Positions 11,856 to 22,438 of a stretch of DNA of 64,000 nucleotides are shown one piece after another. The notes below the pieces were generated by a model, which was not told the origin of the DNA, did no database searches, and saw only the letters and a list, made by a program, of their open reading frames with translations. Both the position numbers and the translations under genes were made by a program. Location: assembly GCF_963675165.1 (NCBI RefSeq), contig NC_087385.1:6206912-6270911 (forward strand). The letters run 5' to 3'. This DNA comes from Halichondria panicea (lineage: Eukaryota; Porifera; Demospongiae; Suberitida; Halichondriidae). Numbering within the stretch: the first letter of the stretch is position 1; each line of letters starts with the position of its first letter.

Positions 11856-12118
11856 GCTCCATTGTCAAACATAGTAACTCTGGCTGCATGTGTGTCATGT
11901 TATAATAATGTTTGTTCTCACTGAGTGTATTTCCACCCCATTATTGTAAGCTCTTATACTGATTAAGTCAACATGAATGTTACTTAATAGACAACAAATT
12001 TTTTGGAACTGACAAATATTGTGTGCAAGAAGTTATACATAATTATAACTATACCAGTTTCTACAAATTAAATGGGTAAAAAAAAAAAGAGCACTATAGT
12101 AGTCTAGAAACTATTCAG
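11856..12118. other. Convergent 3' region between TRIM-NHL 2 and LIPE
   Basis: About 260 bp, AT-rich. An 11-12 base A run lies near 12077-12088 after an AATTAAA-like motif, about 220 bp after the TRIM-NHL 2 stop. It may be the 3' UTR end or a remnant tail, and I cannot tell which. Confidence 0.35.
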
Positions 12119-15100
12119 TTACTCTTTGGGGGTAGTAACAAGTTCTTTCTTCAAGATGCTCAGGCACAGTCGGTGTGCATGGTTGAGGTCGCTGTTGTTA
12201 CCCAGACTGACCATACACAGAAACCCATGGGGAAGCCCGTGAACTATGTCCAGAGAGACAGGTTGATTGACGGACTTGAGCAGTTGTGCCATGCTCACTG
12301 AGTCATCTAGCAGTGGATCTAGGGATGCTCCCTGAATGTGAATATGATAAAGTATGTGAATACAATGTTAGATGCAACAACACATCATGAATAGACTGGA
12401 TATAGATAGATTCTAGGAAGGGGGCTTCAATATTATTTGTAGGCTTGATTCAAGTGCTTCACATGCAGTAGTTATAATCCTATTTTAACAAAGTACACTC
12501 AGCTAGACGTACCACTAAGTGGACAGGGGGCAATCCAGCGAGCATTTCAGGTGTGGCCAACATGGGAGACATATAGGGGTCGTTGGTGATCGCAGGAGAA
12601 TCAAACGCTTTCATAAGCTCTGTGGCCAGCTCCTCAATCTCTTGTTCTGACAACTTGTCTCCCTCTTCGGGCACACACGGCTTGGGAAGGTTTGGCAACA
12701 GGGACTGCATCTGAGAGAGGAGAGAGGCATGTCCTAGTATTCTGTCTGCCAAGCACTGGTACTTTTTATACATACATACATACATTTGATTTAGAGTTAC
12801 TATACTACATGGTTCCTGATTTGCAAAAGAGGCTATAATACCATTTTTGTGACATCTAAAGGGTGATTGACCTTGTGTAAATACAATGAGCCTCCCACAC
12901 ATGCAATCCCCTAAGGAAATATAGTTGCAAGCGTTGACAATGCTTGAGGGGGACAATCAACAGTTGTGTCTCACATTACACACTGCCATATTACATACTG
13001 CTATATATGGCACACTGCACAATTCGTTCCTTAGAGTGGTCAGCACACTATTCCTTACGAATCACCAAGGAACTTCAAAGCAGTACTGTGTGACCTCTTC
13101 TATCTTGGATTATTGTGGTACCTAACCTCAAAATAGTTACCATCACTGCGAGGCTTCAGCGTATGTTCTATATACCACCACACATGTGAGGTTGTTGATT
13201 ACCCACTTACATTAGGGTCGTCTTCTTTGTCGAGGGCCTCTGCCCCATCGGACTGCTCCTCCTCGTCTCCATTCAGTTCCACCTCCTCCAGTGCATCCTC
13301 TATCTTGCTATAGCCTGAACAACAAGAAATACAGTCACACTAGCCAACAGGAATCTTGCCCAGTGTCTACTGGGTACAGAGTTCAATATAACCATTACCA
13401 CACAACACACTCAATGCAATATCACATGATTCACATGCTGTACGTACGTACTACCTACATACCAATTAGGTCAGAGGGAATCGTCCTGTAAAGGGCTGCT
13501 TTCCAATAACATGTACATAGGATATAGACTAATCACACTACTATAAACTCAGTACTGTACACAAAGGGTCGAACTGTTCATACCTTTACTTTTCTTGTGT
13601 ACCTCCCTGAGGCTGTTGAGGCTAGGGGGAGGAGGGCGCTCAGGGAGCTGCTTACTGGCCTTGGAGGAGCTACTACGTGTTGACGGTGGGGGAGTTCTGA
13701 ACGGGTGAACAAAATAAGAACAGGTCTCTTAAAGCTACAGAATGCATGTTCTAAGATTATATTCTAACATGCATGTAAACAAAAGAGGTTGCTATAACCC
13801 ATTTAGAGTGCTCACCTAGCATCTTTTGAGTCTGGATCAGGGGTGTAGAATCCCCTAGCTTTGTGAATCCTGTCTCTGTACTCTCCCCTCATCTTGAGCA
13901 CCTCGTCATCGGGCAGCTGACCTGTGTAGGCCTGTTGACATGCCAACATTATACCAAGGGGCAGTATAGGGTCGACTACGGCCAGAACACGAGAGGCACA
14001 CGCAGCAGACGTGCTGTTGGTGGATGGGTAGACGGAGAGAATAGCGTCAGGCATTCTGATACCGAGCTCCTTGGCCTTCATGGCTAGCGTGATGGAGAAG
14101 TTGCCCCCTGCTGAGTCACCCACGAAGATGATTCTCTCCGCTGTAGTTCCTACAATTAACATAAGAGCAATAACTTAATTGTACGTTAAAAAAAAGTTGA
14201 GAAATAGTATAGATACAATTGAGAGGTTTCAAAAGGAGCCGAAAAAACCATGCTATTCCCCCCGCTGCTAATAATTGATTGTACCTAGCTTGTCTGTGTT
14301 CTGTAGGACCCAGGCATAGGCCATCACACACTCGTCCAGTGCTCTGGGGAAGGGACCCTCTGGGGCCAGTGTGTAATCCACAGACACAATCGGTGTCTCC
14401 AGCTCAAAGGTCCACTTACGAAGGTAAAACTGAAATGGTCATAATTAGTGTGTGTAATTAATACAGGACCCTAGCTTGCTCAAAATAAAAGTTTTCTTGA
14501 CTATGGAAAATTGAAGTACTTTTCTACATAATTATGCAATGGGTAAGGATCATCATCACACAGTACACACTTTAGGTCATTCACTCTTCTTTAGCAATAA
14601 TAATATTATGTGTGTACACTATAATAGCTCTCACCTCATGACTATTTGGAGACTGTGCCACATAGCCTCCACCGTGCATGTGGAAGATGAGCCCAGTGGC
14701 TGGAGGAAGGGGCCGAGGAGTCCTGCTAGATACTGTACGACTCTGTGGGGGGGCGGGAGGGATAAGGTCATGCACACTATTGCACGACTCTGTGGGGGGG
14801 CGGGGGGGATAAGCTCATGCACACTATTGCACGCTTTAATTAATTAGTAATTATTGGATTATTAGTGGACACACACCTATTGACAGTACAGACAGGATTT
14901 ATTGTTTAAATATTTGGATTGTCTATCAAGCAAAGGGAAAGGCCTGTAACTACAATAACATAACATAGTTAGCCTAATTATGGAAACCAAAATAATTATT
15001 ACCGAGTACAAATCATACAAACTCACGGGTTGTTGTCCTTCCCTCCACTTGTGTGAGAGGAGCAGGAGAGGGATGGGTTTGTAGCCTAGTGTCCCAGAGG

Positions 15101-17005
15101 GTGGGATCAACTCCACCTCCTCCCCCTTGGTCCCCTCTAGCTTGATTGTCTTGGCTGGTATCTCCAACGTATGCTTCACATCCACAGAGTGAGCAATCAC
15201 ATTCATCCCTTTCTGCATTGAGGGGGGAGAGTGTTGTCTATGAAAGTGCATGCACACACAATGGCAAAGTTTTAACACACCTTGCAACGAATACATCGCA
15301 ACGTGTAATGCCATTATTATACTATACGATTCTTTCCTACCACCATACAGATATCATCAGACTATACATGTACATTACTGAACTGTCCAGAGCATTAATT
15401 AAAGTAATGTGATGAATATCTGCCAGCATAATTAGTTCTGGTTCACTGATTGTTGGTTCCGGTTCACTGATTGATTACAAGTGTAAATTTACACTACACA
15501 CTACACCCACTTACCTTGAGTGCATCTCCCTCGAGGAGTGACCAGACACTACACACTACACCCACTTACCTTGAGTGCATCTCCCTCGAGGAGCGACCAG
15601 AAGGCCTTGACAAAATAGACTGAGGTGTCCGTGGTGAGCTTGTCCAGTTTCAGACCACGACGAGATGAGTTCTGTAATCATTGCAAACACACAGCAACTT
15701 AAAAAAGAATTAATGAAGGAACACGCCTGAGTACTTATCATAGCTGATAACCATTGAAAACCACAATGGGGTATTTATCAAATTTGAGATTTACAGTAAG
15801 AGCAGTGAGGGCCCTAGTAGTTGAGCGCTTGCTTACCTGCATGTACCTTCCCCCAGTCAGTATGGAGGAGACTAGTTGTCTGAGCATGGACTCTCCTCTG
15901 TCAGCGTTGTACCATTGCTCATAGGAAGCCATGGCTACGTTGACCATGTACAAGAGAGGTTTCATTGTGGGGGCGTACTGTGTATGCAAGGGAATATTAT
16001 TAGAATACTTGCAAGTACTGTAGCTCCTGTAAGGTCACAGAGGTGTACAGATCATTATTTTGTTTACAGCCCATCTAAGGATTCACTAGCTATACCTGGA
16101 AACCGTGGAGCTTGCCATAGAAGACGTCCCTACAAAGATACTCGTGAGACAGGGCTTTCAACATTTGATCCTTCAGAGGAGTATTGTTGAACAGCTGTGG
16201 GGCTGGGGTGATCTGCATTAGGTACACTGAATTGCGGAACAGCACCTCCATACCCTACAAAAATGAAAGACAGTGAGTGCAGCTTCCCTACAATAATAAA
16301 TAGCATTACTGTGCTACGTGCCAGTGGTGTGCAGGTGTAGAGACGCTATGTGATAGAGACGCTATGTGATTGGTATTTTACACGTGCACGTATACTTTCG
16401 GCACAACTTAAACACACAAACAACCTCGTTACCTGCAAAGCCCTGCAGTAGGCGCAAAGGTTGTTGATGGCATCTACGGAGGAGAAGGTCAGATTGCCAA
16501 CGTTTTTGGAGATCTTCACCACTAGGTCGCATACTGGCTGTAGGAGGCAGGAGAGAAGGAAAAGAAGACTCCGATAACCGTTGCCCTTGACTACTTTACC
16601 ATCAGGATGAACAAAGTCATACCTACATTGTGTGTGCACGAGTGAGAGGTGTTAACCGAAATAGGTAAACATAAAAATGGTGATAATTGGCTTTAATGTT
16701 ATTATATGGGGGTTGGAGCTGGCTAGCTACTCTTCCTAGCTATAAAAACCATGACTGTATTGGTTGAACATTGGTGCTGTAAGTTCAGCCTCTTCAACTT
16801 ACTTAGAGCATCCTTCAGAGATTGCTTTCTGGTGCTCCTTCAGAGGACCTAGTAGCTGGCTCAGGGTTTCAAAAGCCTCATAAAATCGAGCATTGGTTTG
16901 TGTTCGCTTGCTTTGATGAGCCTTGAGGCGAATCTCCACATGTCTTTCAATGTCACGGAATATCTTATTGAAGTTGAACCTCTCAATGTCCATGGGCATC
17001 GACAT
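12119..17005 (-). CDS. LIPE: Hormone-sensitive lipase (neutral lipase/cholesteryl esterase)
   Basis: Thirteen exons: 17005-16803, 16622-16433, 16254-16096, 15977-15837, 15671-15570, 15212-15027, 14742-14635, 14429-14285, 14149-13816, 13696-13584, 13314-13211, 12710-12513, 12331-12119. Total 731 aa (human short form about 775). The N-terminal HSL domain has NGYRSL and VFYGKLHGFQ. The alpha/beta-hydrolase has the oxyanion motif HGGG at 350-353, nucleophile elbow GDSAGG with Ser424, Asp666 in LDPLLDD and His696 in LPHGF, so the triad is complete. The regulatory module between Ser and Asp is shorter than in mammals and is Ser/Pro-rich then acidic. HSL hydrolyses diacylglycerol and cholesteryl esters at lipid droplets. 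Two splice sites are doubled by short tandem duplications (exon 5 donor, exon 7 acceptor). Head-to-head with CFAP126, 176 bp apart. Confidence 0.96.
14738..14831. repeat. 47-bp tandem duplication containing the LIPE exon 7 acceptor
   Basis: Two adjacent copies (about 14738-14784 and 14785-14831) differ at few positions. Each has a C-run polypyrimidine tract (minus strand) and CACAG|AGTCGT. Only the exon-proximal acceptor (exon start 14742) keeps the LIPE frame. Using the distal one adds 47 nt. Confidence 0.8.
15491..15600. repeat. 55-bp tandem duplication containing the LIPE exon 5 donor
   Basis: Copies 15491-15545 and 15546-15600 differ at one base (GAGTG versus GAGCG). Each holds the 3' end of exon 5 and its AAG|GTAAGT donor. 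Using the distal donor would add 55 nt and meet a stop, so the proximal donor at 15570 must be the productive one. Confidence 0.85.
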
Positions 17006-17129
17006 AGTGTAGCACAGAGTCTGTTTGCAAGCGCAGATGATTAGCACTTTGCTTTATCACTTGATGAAGTGTACGTAGAATATCTTTTTGTGCAAAAGTC
17101 ACATGACGACGCCCATGACCTTTCTGTCT

Positions 17130-17143
17130 GTTGCCATCGTAAC
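17130..17143 (+). promoter_or_regulatory. RFX X-box-like site upstream of CFAP126
   Basis: GTTGCCATCGTAAC matches the X-box consensus (RYYNYY, short spacer, RRNRAC) at all but one position. It lies about 39-52 bp upstream of the CFAP126 ATG, in the 176-bp gap shared with LIPE. X-boxes bind RFX factors that drive ciliary genes in animals. Confidence 0.6.
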
Positions 17144-17181
17144 TGCATAGCAAATGTCTGAGAAGAATTTTGTTCATCAAG

Positions 17182-18019
17182 ATGTCTTCCCATTTCAGTG
17201 CTAATCAGGTACGTATGATGACCCATGAAAATTGTGTTACTTCTTTTCTTTATTGCAGTATGAAACTGCTTTCAGTCCAAAGAGACTTCAGAACTATGAA
17301 GTACCAGCCAAGCACAAAGAGGTACGAGCAGTATTATTAATTGTTGGCACATTCCAAATTTACGACATGCCCCTTTCTCCCTGTAGCGTCCTTCTTTGAG
17401 ACGAGGCAAGACGACCATCATCAGTAACAATCGAGGTCACCTCAACAGCTCAGTTCGACCATCCACCGCTCCGCCCTGGAGCTCATTCGTAGGAACGTGG
17501 CAAACAGAACGAAAACCTCTCAACATTACGACTAAGTCAAAGCTTTTCAGAAACTTGGAGCAGTATGGTCGAGACTCTAAACAGAGTACAAGGGCATTCA
17601 GTGCTCGTTCAGCTTCTGTCCGTAGCAATAGGGCACAGATTCAAGACAATTCTGATGCTGTATCGCCCATCCCCGGCAACGTTCAGACAATGGAACTAGA
17701 ATCCCAACTCAGAACTGAAGTGAGATCACCTAGTAATGCCAGTTCTAGGCCTGCAACTGTTAGTTCGATTCGATCGTCAGTACAAGGGTCTCGAACGAGT
17801 TCTCCAGCTGGTTCATTGCGATCCCCTACACCCTCCGAGTGTTCCAGAGCCTCGAGTGCATTAGAAAGTGTGGCTATTGCATCACTTCCATCGACAGCAG
17901 AGAAGGATGTTCGGTCTCCATCAAATAAAATTGATAGTTCAAGGCCACAGTCTCCCCTTCTGTCTACTGCTGCACAGTCAAGACTACACACATCACAGAA
18001 CTGTGATACAGAAACTTAG
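17182..18019 (+). CDS. CFAP126: CFAP126 (Flattop), ciliary doublet microtubule protein
   Basis: Three exons (17182-17208, 17259-17321, 17387-18019; phase 0 introns) give 240 aa. The start MSSHFSANQYETAFSPKRL is very close to the human NYSANQYEKAFSSKYLQN segment. RGHL and PWSSFVGTWQ match the second conserved Flattop block. The C-terminal half is serine-rich, low complexity and unconserved (repeated SRPxS-like segments). Flattop is a microtubule inner protein of the axonemal doublet and supports basal body positioning in multiciliated cells. In a sponge it would fit choanocyte or larval cilia. An X-box-like motif is just upstream. The next gene, SAXO, is convergent and also axonemal. Confidence 0.92.
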
Positions 18020-18401
18020 ATTTATAGAATGAATCCCTTATAGCATGCGTATGTTCTATTTTTAGAGTTCATTTGTACGAAATGTGATATGTTTCTGTGT
18101 GGCTGCATGGGAATTTGTACGTCTCTTAAATCGGATATAAGTATGTAGTTGGCTTCGGAATGTTTATGTACAGGGTCTAATTATAAATGTGTATGTGTAC
18201 AGCTATATATATGTAGCTCTATAGTGTATAAGCTTTGTCCAGACAGTCATATTGAGTATATAACTCACTCGTACACATGCACCCATAAAACTAATGTTGA
18301 ATGAACAATAATTATTAATTATTGGCAAAAATTAAAAGCTCAACTTCACTACTGCTGCACAAAATAATTACTGAGACATTCAATCAAACACAGCAAGCAT
18401 T
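18020..18401. other. Convergent 3' UTR region of CFAP126 and SAXO
   Basis: AT-rich, with no open frame of interest. It contains the two 3' UTRs. I see no RNA gene or repeat. Confidence 0.4.
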
Positions 18402-20094
18402 CTAAGCAACAGTCTCGACAGGAATCTTTAGAACGTCTTTTCCTGGTGAAAAGAATTTGTGTCCAGTGGCACTGTCCTCGTGTGAATAGTCATAACCAGG
18501 GTGCTTGTTCACGTCAATGACCAGAGTAGCTCCTGGGCAAGGTTGGTAGCCAAATCCAGAGTAGCTGTCTCCATAGCTGGTCCTGCCGTCCATAGCACAG
18601 GACTTGCTGTAGACTGGAGCTTGAGGCTTCATTGAGGCAGCTTTAGGAGAAAACTCCCCAATGTAATGAGCTCTGGCAGTCGAGATACCATCAAACTTAT
18701 CTGTTGGGGCCGTGTATCTTTTCTCCAATCGTATCGGAAGTGTTTTCTGAACATCGCTCCAGGTCCTATAATCATTGCCGTGTGATGTAACACCTTGAAA
18801 TGGTGCCATCTCTTCTCGTTTTTCGTTAGGCTTGAAGCTCTTTGATCTAGCAAACTGACCGTAGATGGGAAAGTCATCTCTGTATGTGGAGTGGACTGAA
18901 AACTTCTCAGATGGTGAAACATACACGACTGGTGGTCTCAACACTTTGCTTGGTAGCTCCCACTTTGTATAGCTCATACGACTTGTCGTCTTGCTCTCAA
19001 ATGGTTGATCTGAGGCAGTTTTATTTTGAGGTGGCTTGAAACTTAGGGTAGGCTTGGTTCCAGAAGGTGCAGTGAAGTCAACTCTGTTAGTTGTGTCCCC
19101 AGAGAACGTTTTATCAGAGGGCGCATACACTTGCTTGGGTCGTTGAAACCTGGCCGGCATTGCAGGAGGAGTAAAGCTATTGCGATAACTAGATACACCT
19201 TCGAAGGGTTGATCTGAAGAATTCGCTTGATGTTGTGGCTTTAAACTTTTTGGTGGCTGGACGCTTCCATAATCGATAAAATCGGTCTTCACAGTAGTTA
19301 TTCCAGCAAATGGCTCTCTAGGAGTTTCGTACGCATTCTTTGGCCCGTAGCCTTCTCTTGGTTGAAGCGTATGCACAACATACTCCACAGTGTTTGTAGT
19401 TTTATGATCGAAAGGCTCGTTGTTATCGTTCCTTGTTTGAGACGGACGTATTTGCTTGGCTGGTACGGCCCACTTTCCTTGGTAGAGCGTTTTGTACTCG
19501 GTGCTGCCGTCCATAACTCCATCTGGTGGCCTATAGGTGACCACAGGTTTAGGAGGAGGTGGTGTGATGGGGTGACAGACATAGTCGTTTCGATTTGTTG
19601 TGTTGCTCTCAATCTTGGCATCATGAGCTATAGACTTTGGTTTTGGACGGAAGCTTTGTCTTTTCTTGGCTTGATAGCGCTTGAATTGCACTGAATATTC
19701 CGTGAGAGAACATAGTTGGTTAGACGTGCTCATGATCCTGGGTAGTGGTTTGTGAGGACACCGATGTCGCCTGTAAGATTAAAGAATAGGTTGCTGTTAG
19801 CACTCATTCACACTTGTGGAAAAAGAGTACCAAGTGTGATAGCATGCATTGCATTGCATTGGATGGGTCCGGGTATAGCTAGAGCTTGCATAGCTTGTTG
19901 ATGTACACAAGCTATTTACGTATACATGTAGTGTACACGCTAATACATGCAATGTACAAGCTAAATACAAGATATACATCAATGTACAAGTTGTTTACAA
20001 GCTAGATATTATTATTACTGTTATGGATAGATCTAGTTCCCACTTACCCACAACTGCAGATTTGGCAGATGCACAGCAGCTCTTTTGCAGCCAT
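18402..20094 (-). CDS. SAXO1: Stabilizer of axonemal microtubules (SAXO1/SAXO2 type)
   Basis: Two exons (20094-20048, 19770-18402; phase 2 junction) give 471 aa, the same size as human SAXO1 (about 474). The joined N-terminus reads CICQICSCGRHRCPH, the diagnostic SAXO cysteine motif. It is split exactly by the intron, which fixes the ATG at 20094. The rest is a chain of Mn-type repeats such as PFEGVSSYRNSF, FSGDTTNRVDF, FDGISTARAHY and PFQGVTSHGNDY, each followed by a proline/lysine segment with SFKP or SLKP. The C-terminus has HPGYDYSHED like the family end. SAXO proteins bind and stabilise axonemal and centriolar microtubules through these repeats. One sponge gene may be co-orthologous to SAXO1 and SAXO2. 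Confidence 0.92.
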
Positions 20095-20201
20095 AGTGAT
20101 TGCAGGGGGGGAGAAGGGACCACTGATGCTACTATAGACCACCCACAGACTCAGTGCAGAGAATACTGGACACACACAGCCTAGCCGGTGTATGATTATC
20201 C

Positions 20202-22235
20202 ATGAACAAGTTGCCAAGCAACAAACGTGTGACGAATAGTAATGTGTTAGTTCTTCAAACGACCTTTCCCAATGAGTCAGCAAACTGGAAAAAGAAAAAA
20301 CCAGCAAACTCGATTATAATGCAAGCAGCCCAGTATCAAAGTCCTGTCTACCTAAATACACAAGAAGGTTCTACTGATTCTGTTGTCAATAGAGATGAGC
20401 CTGTTCCAGTGGTGGACACCGAGAAAGGGTCCAGAATGCTCCTCCGAGAGCCAAGCCAACTCACCAACAGACGAAAGCTGATGATTGGCCTGGTGATTGT
20501 CCTGGTTATTGCTTGTAGTTGGGTCGGAGCCACTCAAACAGCCAAGAGCTCGTACATGAACGGTTTCTCAGCCCCGTACTTTGTGACCTGGTTCACTACA
20601 TCCTGGATGATCCTCGTCTTCCCTCTCACTGCTCCACTCTATTTCCTCACTGGTAGAGCCAAACTCAACACGGCAGGAGTTAGCCATCTTCTCAGGTACT
20701 TATATCTTTGATCAAAAGAAGGTTGATGGTCTAGGATGTGTTGTAGAAGCTTGCTTTAGTTTACCTACCAACATACACAATGTTTACTAACGACGGTCTG
20801 TTCTATTCGGTTTCTAAAAGTTTTGTATAGCTATGAAGATCATTCAGTGTAATTCTAATTCACACACCCTCCCCACATCATGTACCCACACACAGGCACA
20901 GTGCTCAAGTGTTCTCCCCACAAGGGCTGACATTAGTGAGTTTCCTTACTTCCACTGTCCTCTTCACCTTGATCTGGGCTGGTACCAACTACATGTACTC
21001 CCGAGCCCTTATTAGCACTCATCCCACAGATGTGACTGCTCTGTTCTCATCGGCCCCAGCTTTTGTGTTCCTACTCTCTGTGGTGGTGCTGAGGGAACCA
21101 CCTCTCATTCTCAGGGTAAGCAAAGAACAAGTATGAACATGCCACCTTACTAGGATGCTGCAAGTTGATGTCTCTTGGTTGAATTTTAGGCAACTTGTCC
21201 TCCGCTATAATGGTACGATAACATAATTGTACAAAGTTGTGTAACTGGGATAGCCAAACCTTTGCCTGACATTGGTTGTATTTTTATACGCTGAATTATA
21301 AGCTAGTTGCTAAAGATAGTACACCATTATGACATCATGAATAGTATGTTGTTTGACTGCATCGTAATTGTTTTGATATCGTGCAGTTTGGTGCAGTGCT
21401 GCTTGTCATCAGTGGAATCACTTTGTTTGCCTATGTGGATGGATTCGAATCAGCCAACGTAGTGGGAGTGGTGTTATCTGTTGGGTCTGCCTTTGGAGCT
21501 GCTCTGTACAAAGTAAGTAAGCGCATATGGTGTCATTTATTCTCTCCTGAATTTGTACTAGTACTGGGCCAAATAAGTATTTGGTAAAGATCAGTAACCC
21601 AATATTTCCCTCTCAGGTCCTCATAAAATGGCGTGTTGGTGATGCAACTCTTTACCAAATAAGTATTTGGTAAAGATCAGTAACCCAATATTTCCCTCTC
21701 AGGTTCTCATAAAATGGCGTGTTGGTGATGCAACTCTTTACCAAATAAGTATTTGGTAAAGATCAGTAACCCAATATTTCCCTCTCAGGTTCTCATAAAG
21801 TGGCGTGTTGGTGATGCAACTCTTTACCAGATGAGCCTCTTCCTCTCCACCCTGGGACTATTCAGCACCCTCTGCTTGTGGCCCATCCCTCTAGCCTTGC
21901 ATCTCACAGGTGTTGAACTCCTCACCAACATACCCTGGGGCTATCTATGCATCAGTGCACTGCTCAGCGTCATATTCAATTTCAGTATCAACTTTGGAAT
22001 TGTGTACACGTTCCCGCTGTTCATATCTCTCGGTACTGTGATGGGAATACCATTGAGTGCTGTGGTGGATTCTCTGTTCCGAAATGTGGACTTTTTTGAC
22101 TGGAAGTTCCCGGCGACGGACCTGATTGTGGGGGGCTTTATTCTCATGCTGCTACCCCCTGACGACTCCCAGTGTCTGCAGAAAGGTTGTGTGAAGGCTG
22201 TCTCTTGCAAGAGTTGTCAAAAACAGACCAAATAG
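20202..22235 (+). CDS. SLC35F3/F4: SLC35F3/F4-like drug/metabolite-superfamily transporter
   Basis: Four exons: 20202-20695, 20896-21115, 21387-21512, 21789-22235, 428 aa from the ATG at 20202. A second ATG at 20319 (Met40) is possible and perhaps better, because the first codons coincide with a perfect X-box facing the neighbouring SAXO gene. The protein has about ten hydrophobic segments. CSWVGATQTAKSSY, TDVTALFSSAPAFVFLLS, GSAFGAALYKV and the late ISLGTVMGIPLSAVVD align with SLC35F3/F4. SLC35F3 has been linked to thiamine uptake; the substrate here is unknown. The intron before exon 4 contains three 86-bp tandem copies of the intron end plus exon start. Only the third copy gives a continuous frame. 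Confidence 0.9.
20210..20222 (-). promoter_or_regulatory. RFX X-box upstream of SAXO
   Basis: GTTGCCAAGCAAC is a full match to RYYNYY-N-RRNRAC with a 1-base spacer. It lies 116-128 bp upstream of the SAXO ATG at 20094. It also coincides with codons 4-8 of the longest transporter frame (KLPSN), which argues that this N-terminus may be promoter DNA. Confidence 0.65.
21569..21829. repeat. Three 86-bp tandem copies spanning an intron/exon border
   Basis: Copies start at 21569, 21655 and 21741 and differ by single bases. Each contains a polypyrimidine tract, a CTCTCAG acceptor (ending at 21616, 21702 and 21788) and about 14 codons of exon 4. Each copy junction carries TTTG|GTAAAG, a usable donor, so copies 1 and 2 could act as 53-nt cassette exons that break the frame. 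Confidence 0.92.
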
Positions 22236-22438
22236 ACTTCATAAACACATTAAATCTTATTGCTTTTGTGTGCAATAACCTGATCATAAATAATTTTTTT
22301 ATTGCTTTTTGTGTGTAATATTTTTATTATAATATCACTGAACCATGGAACAAAATTACAAAAATGAAATGAATAGTTTGTACAAACTACAGCTACTGTA
22401 AGGCATTCTGCTAGACTGATAATAAAGGCAGTTTCTCA

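Noticed and set aside
12077-12088. A-run as a retrocopy tail of TRIM-NHL 2
   Set aside because: No target-site duplication seen, and an A-run near a polyadenylation-like motif is common. Kept only as a note.
14539-14847. Small open frames over LIPE exon 7
   Set aside because: They are by-products of the 47-bp duplication and antisense reading of the lipase exon.
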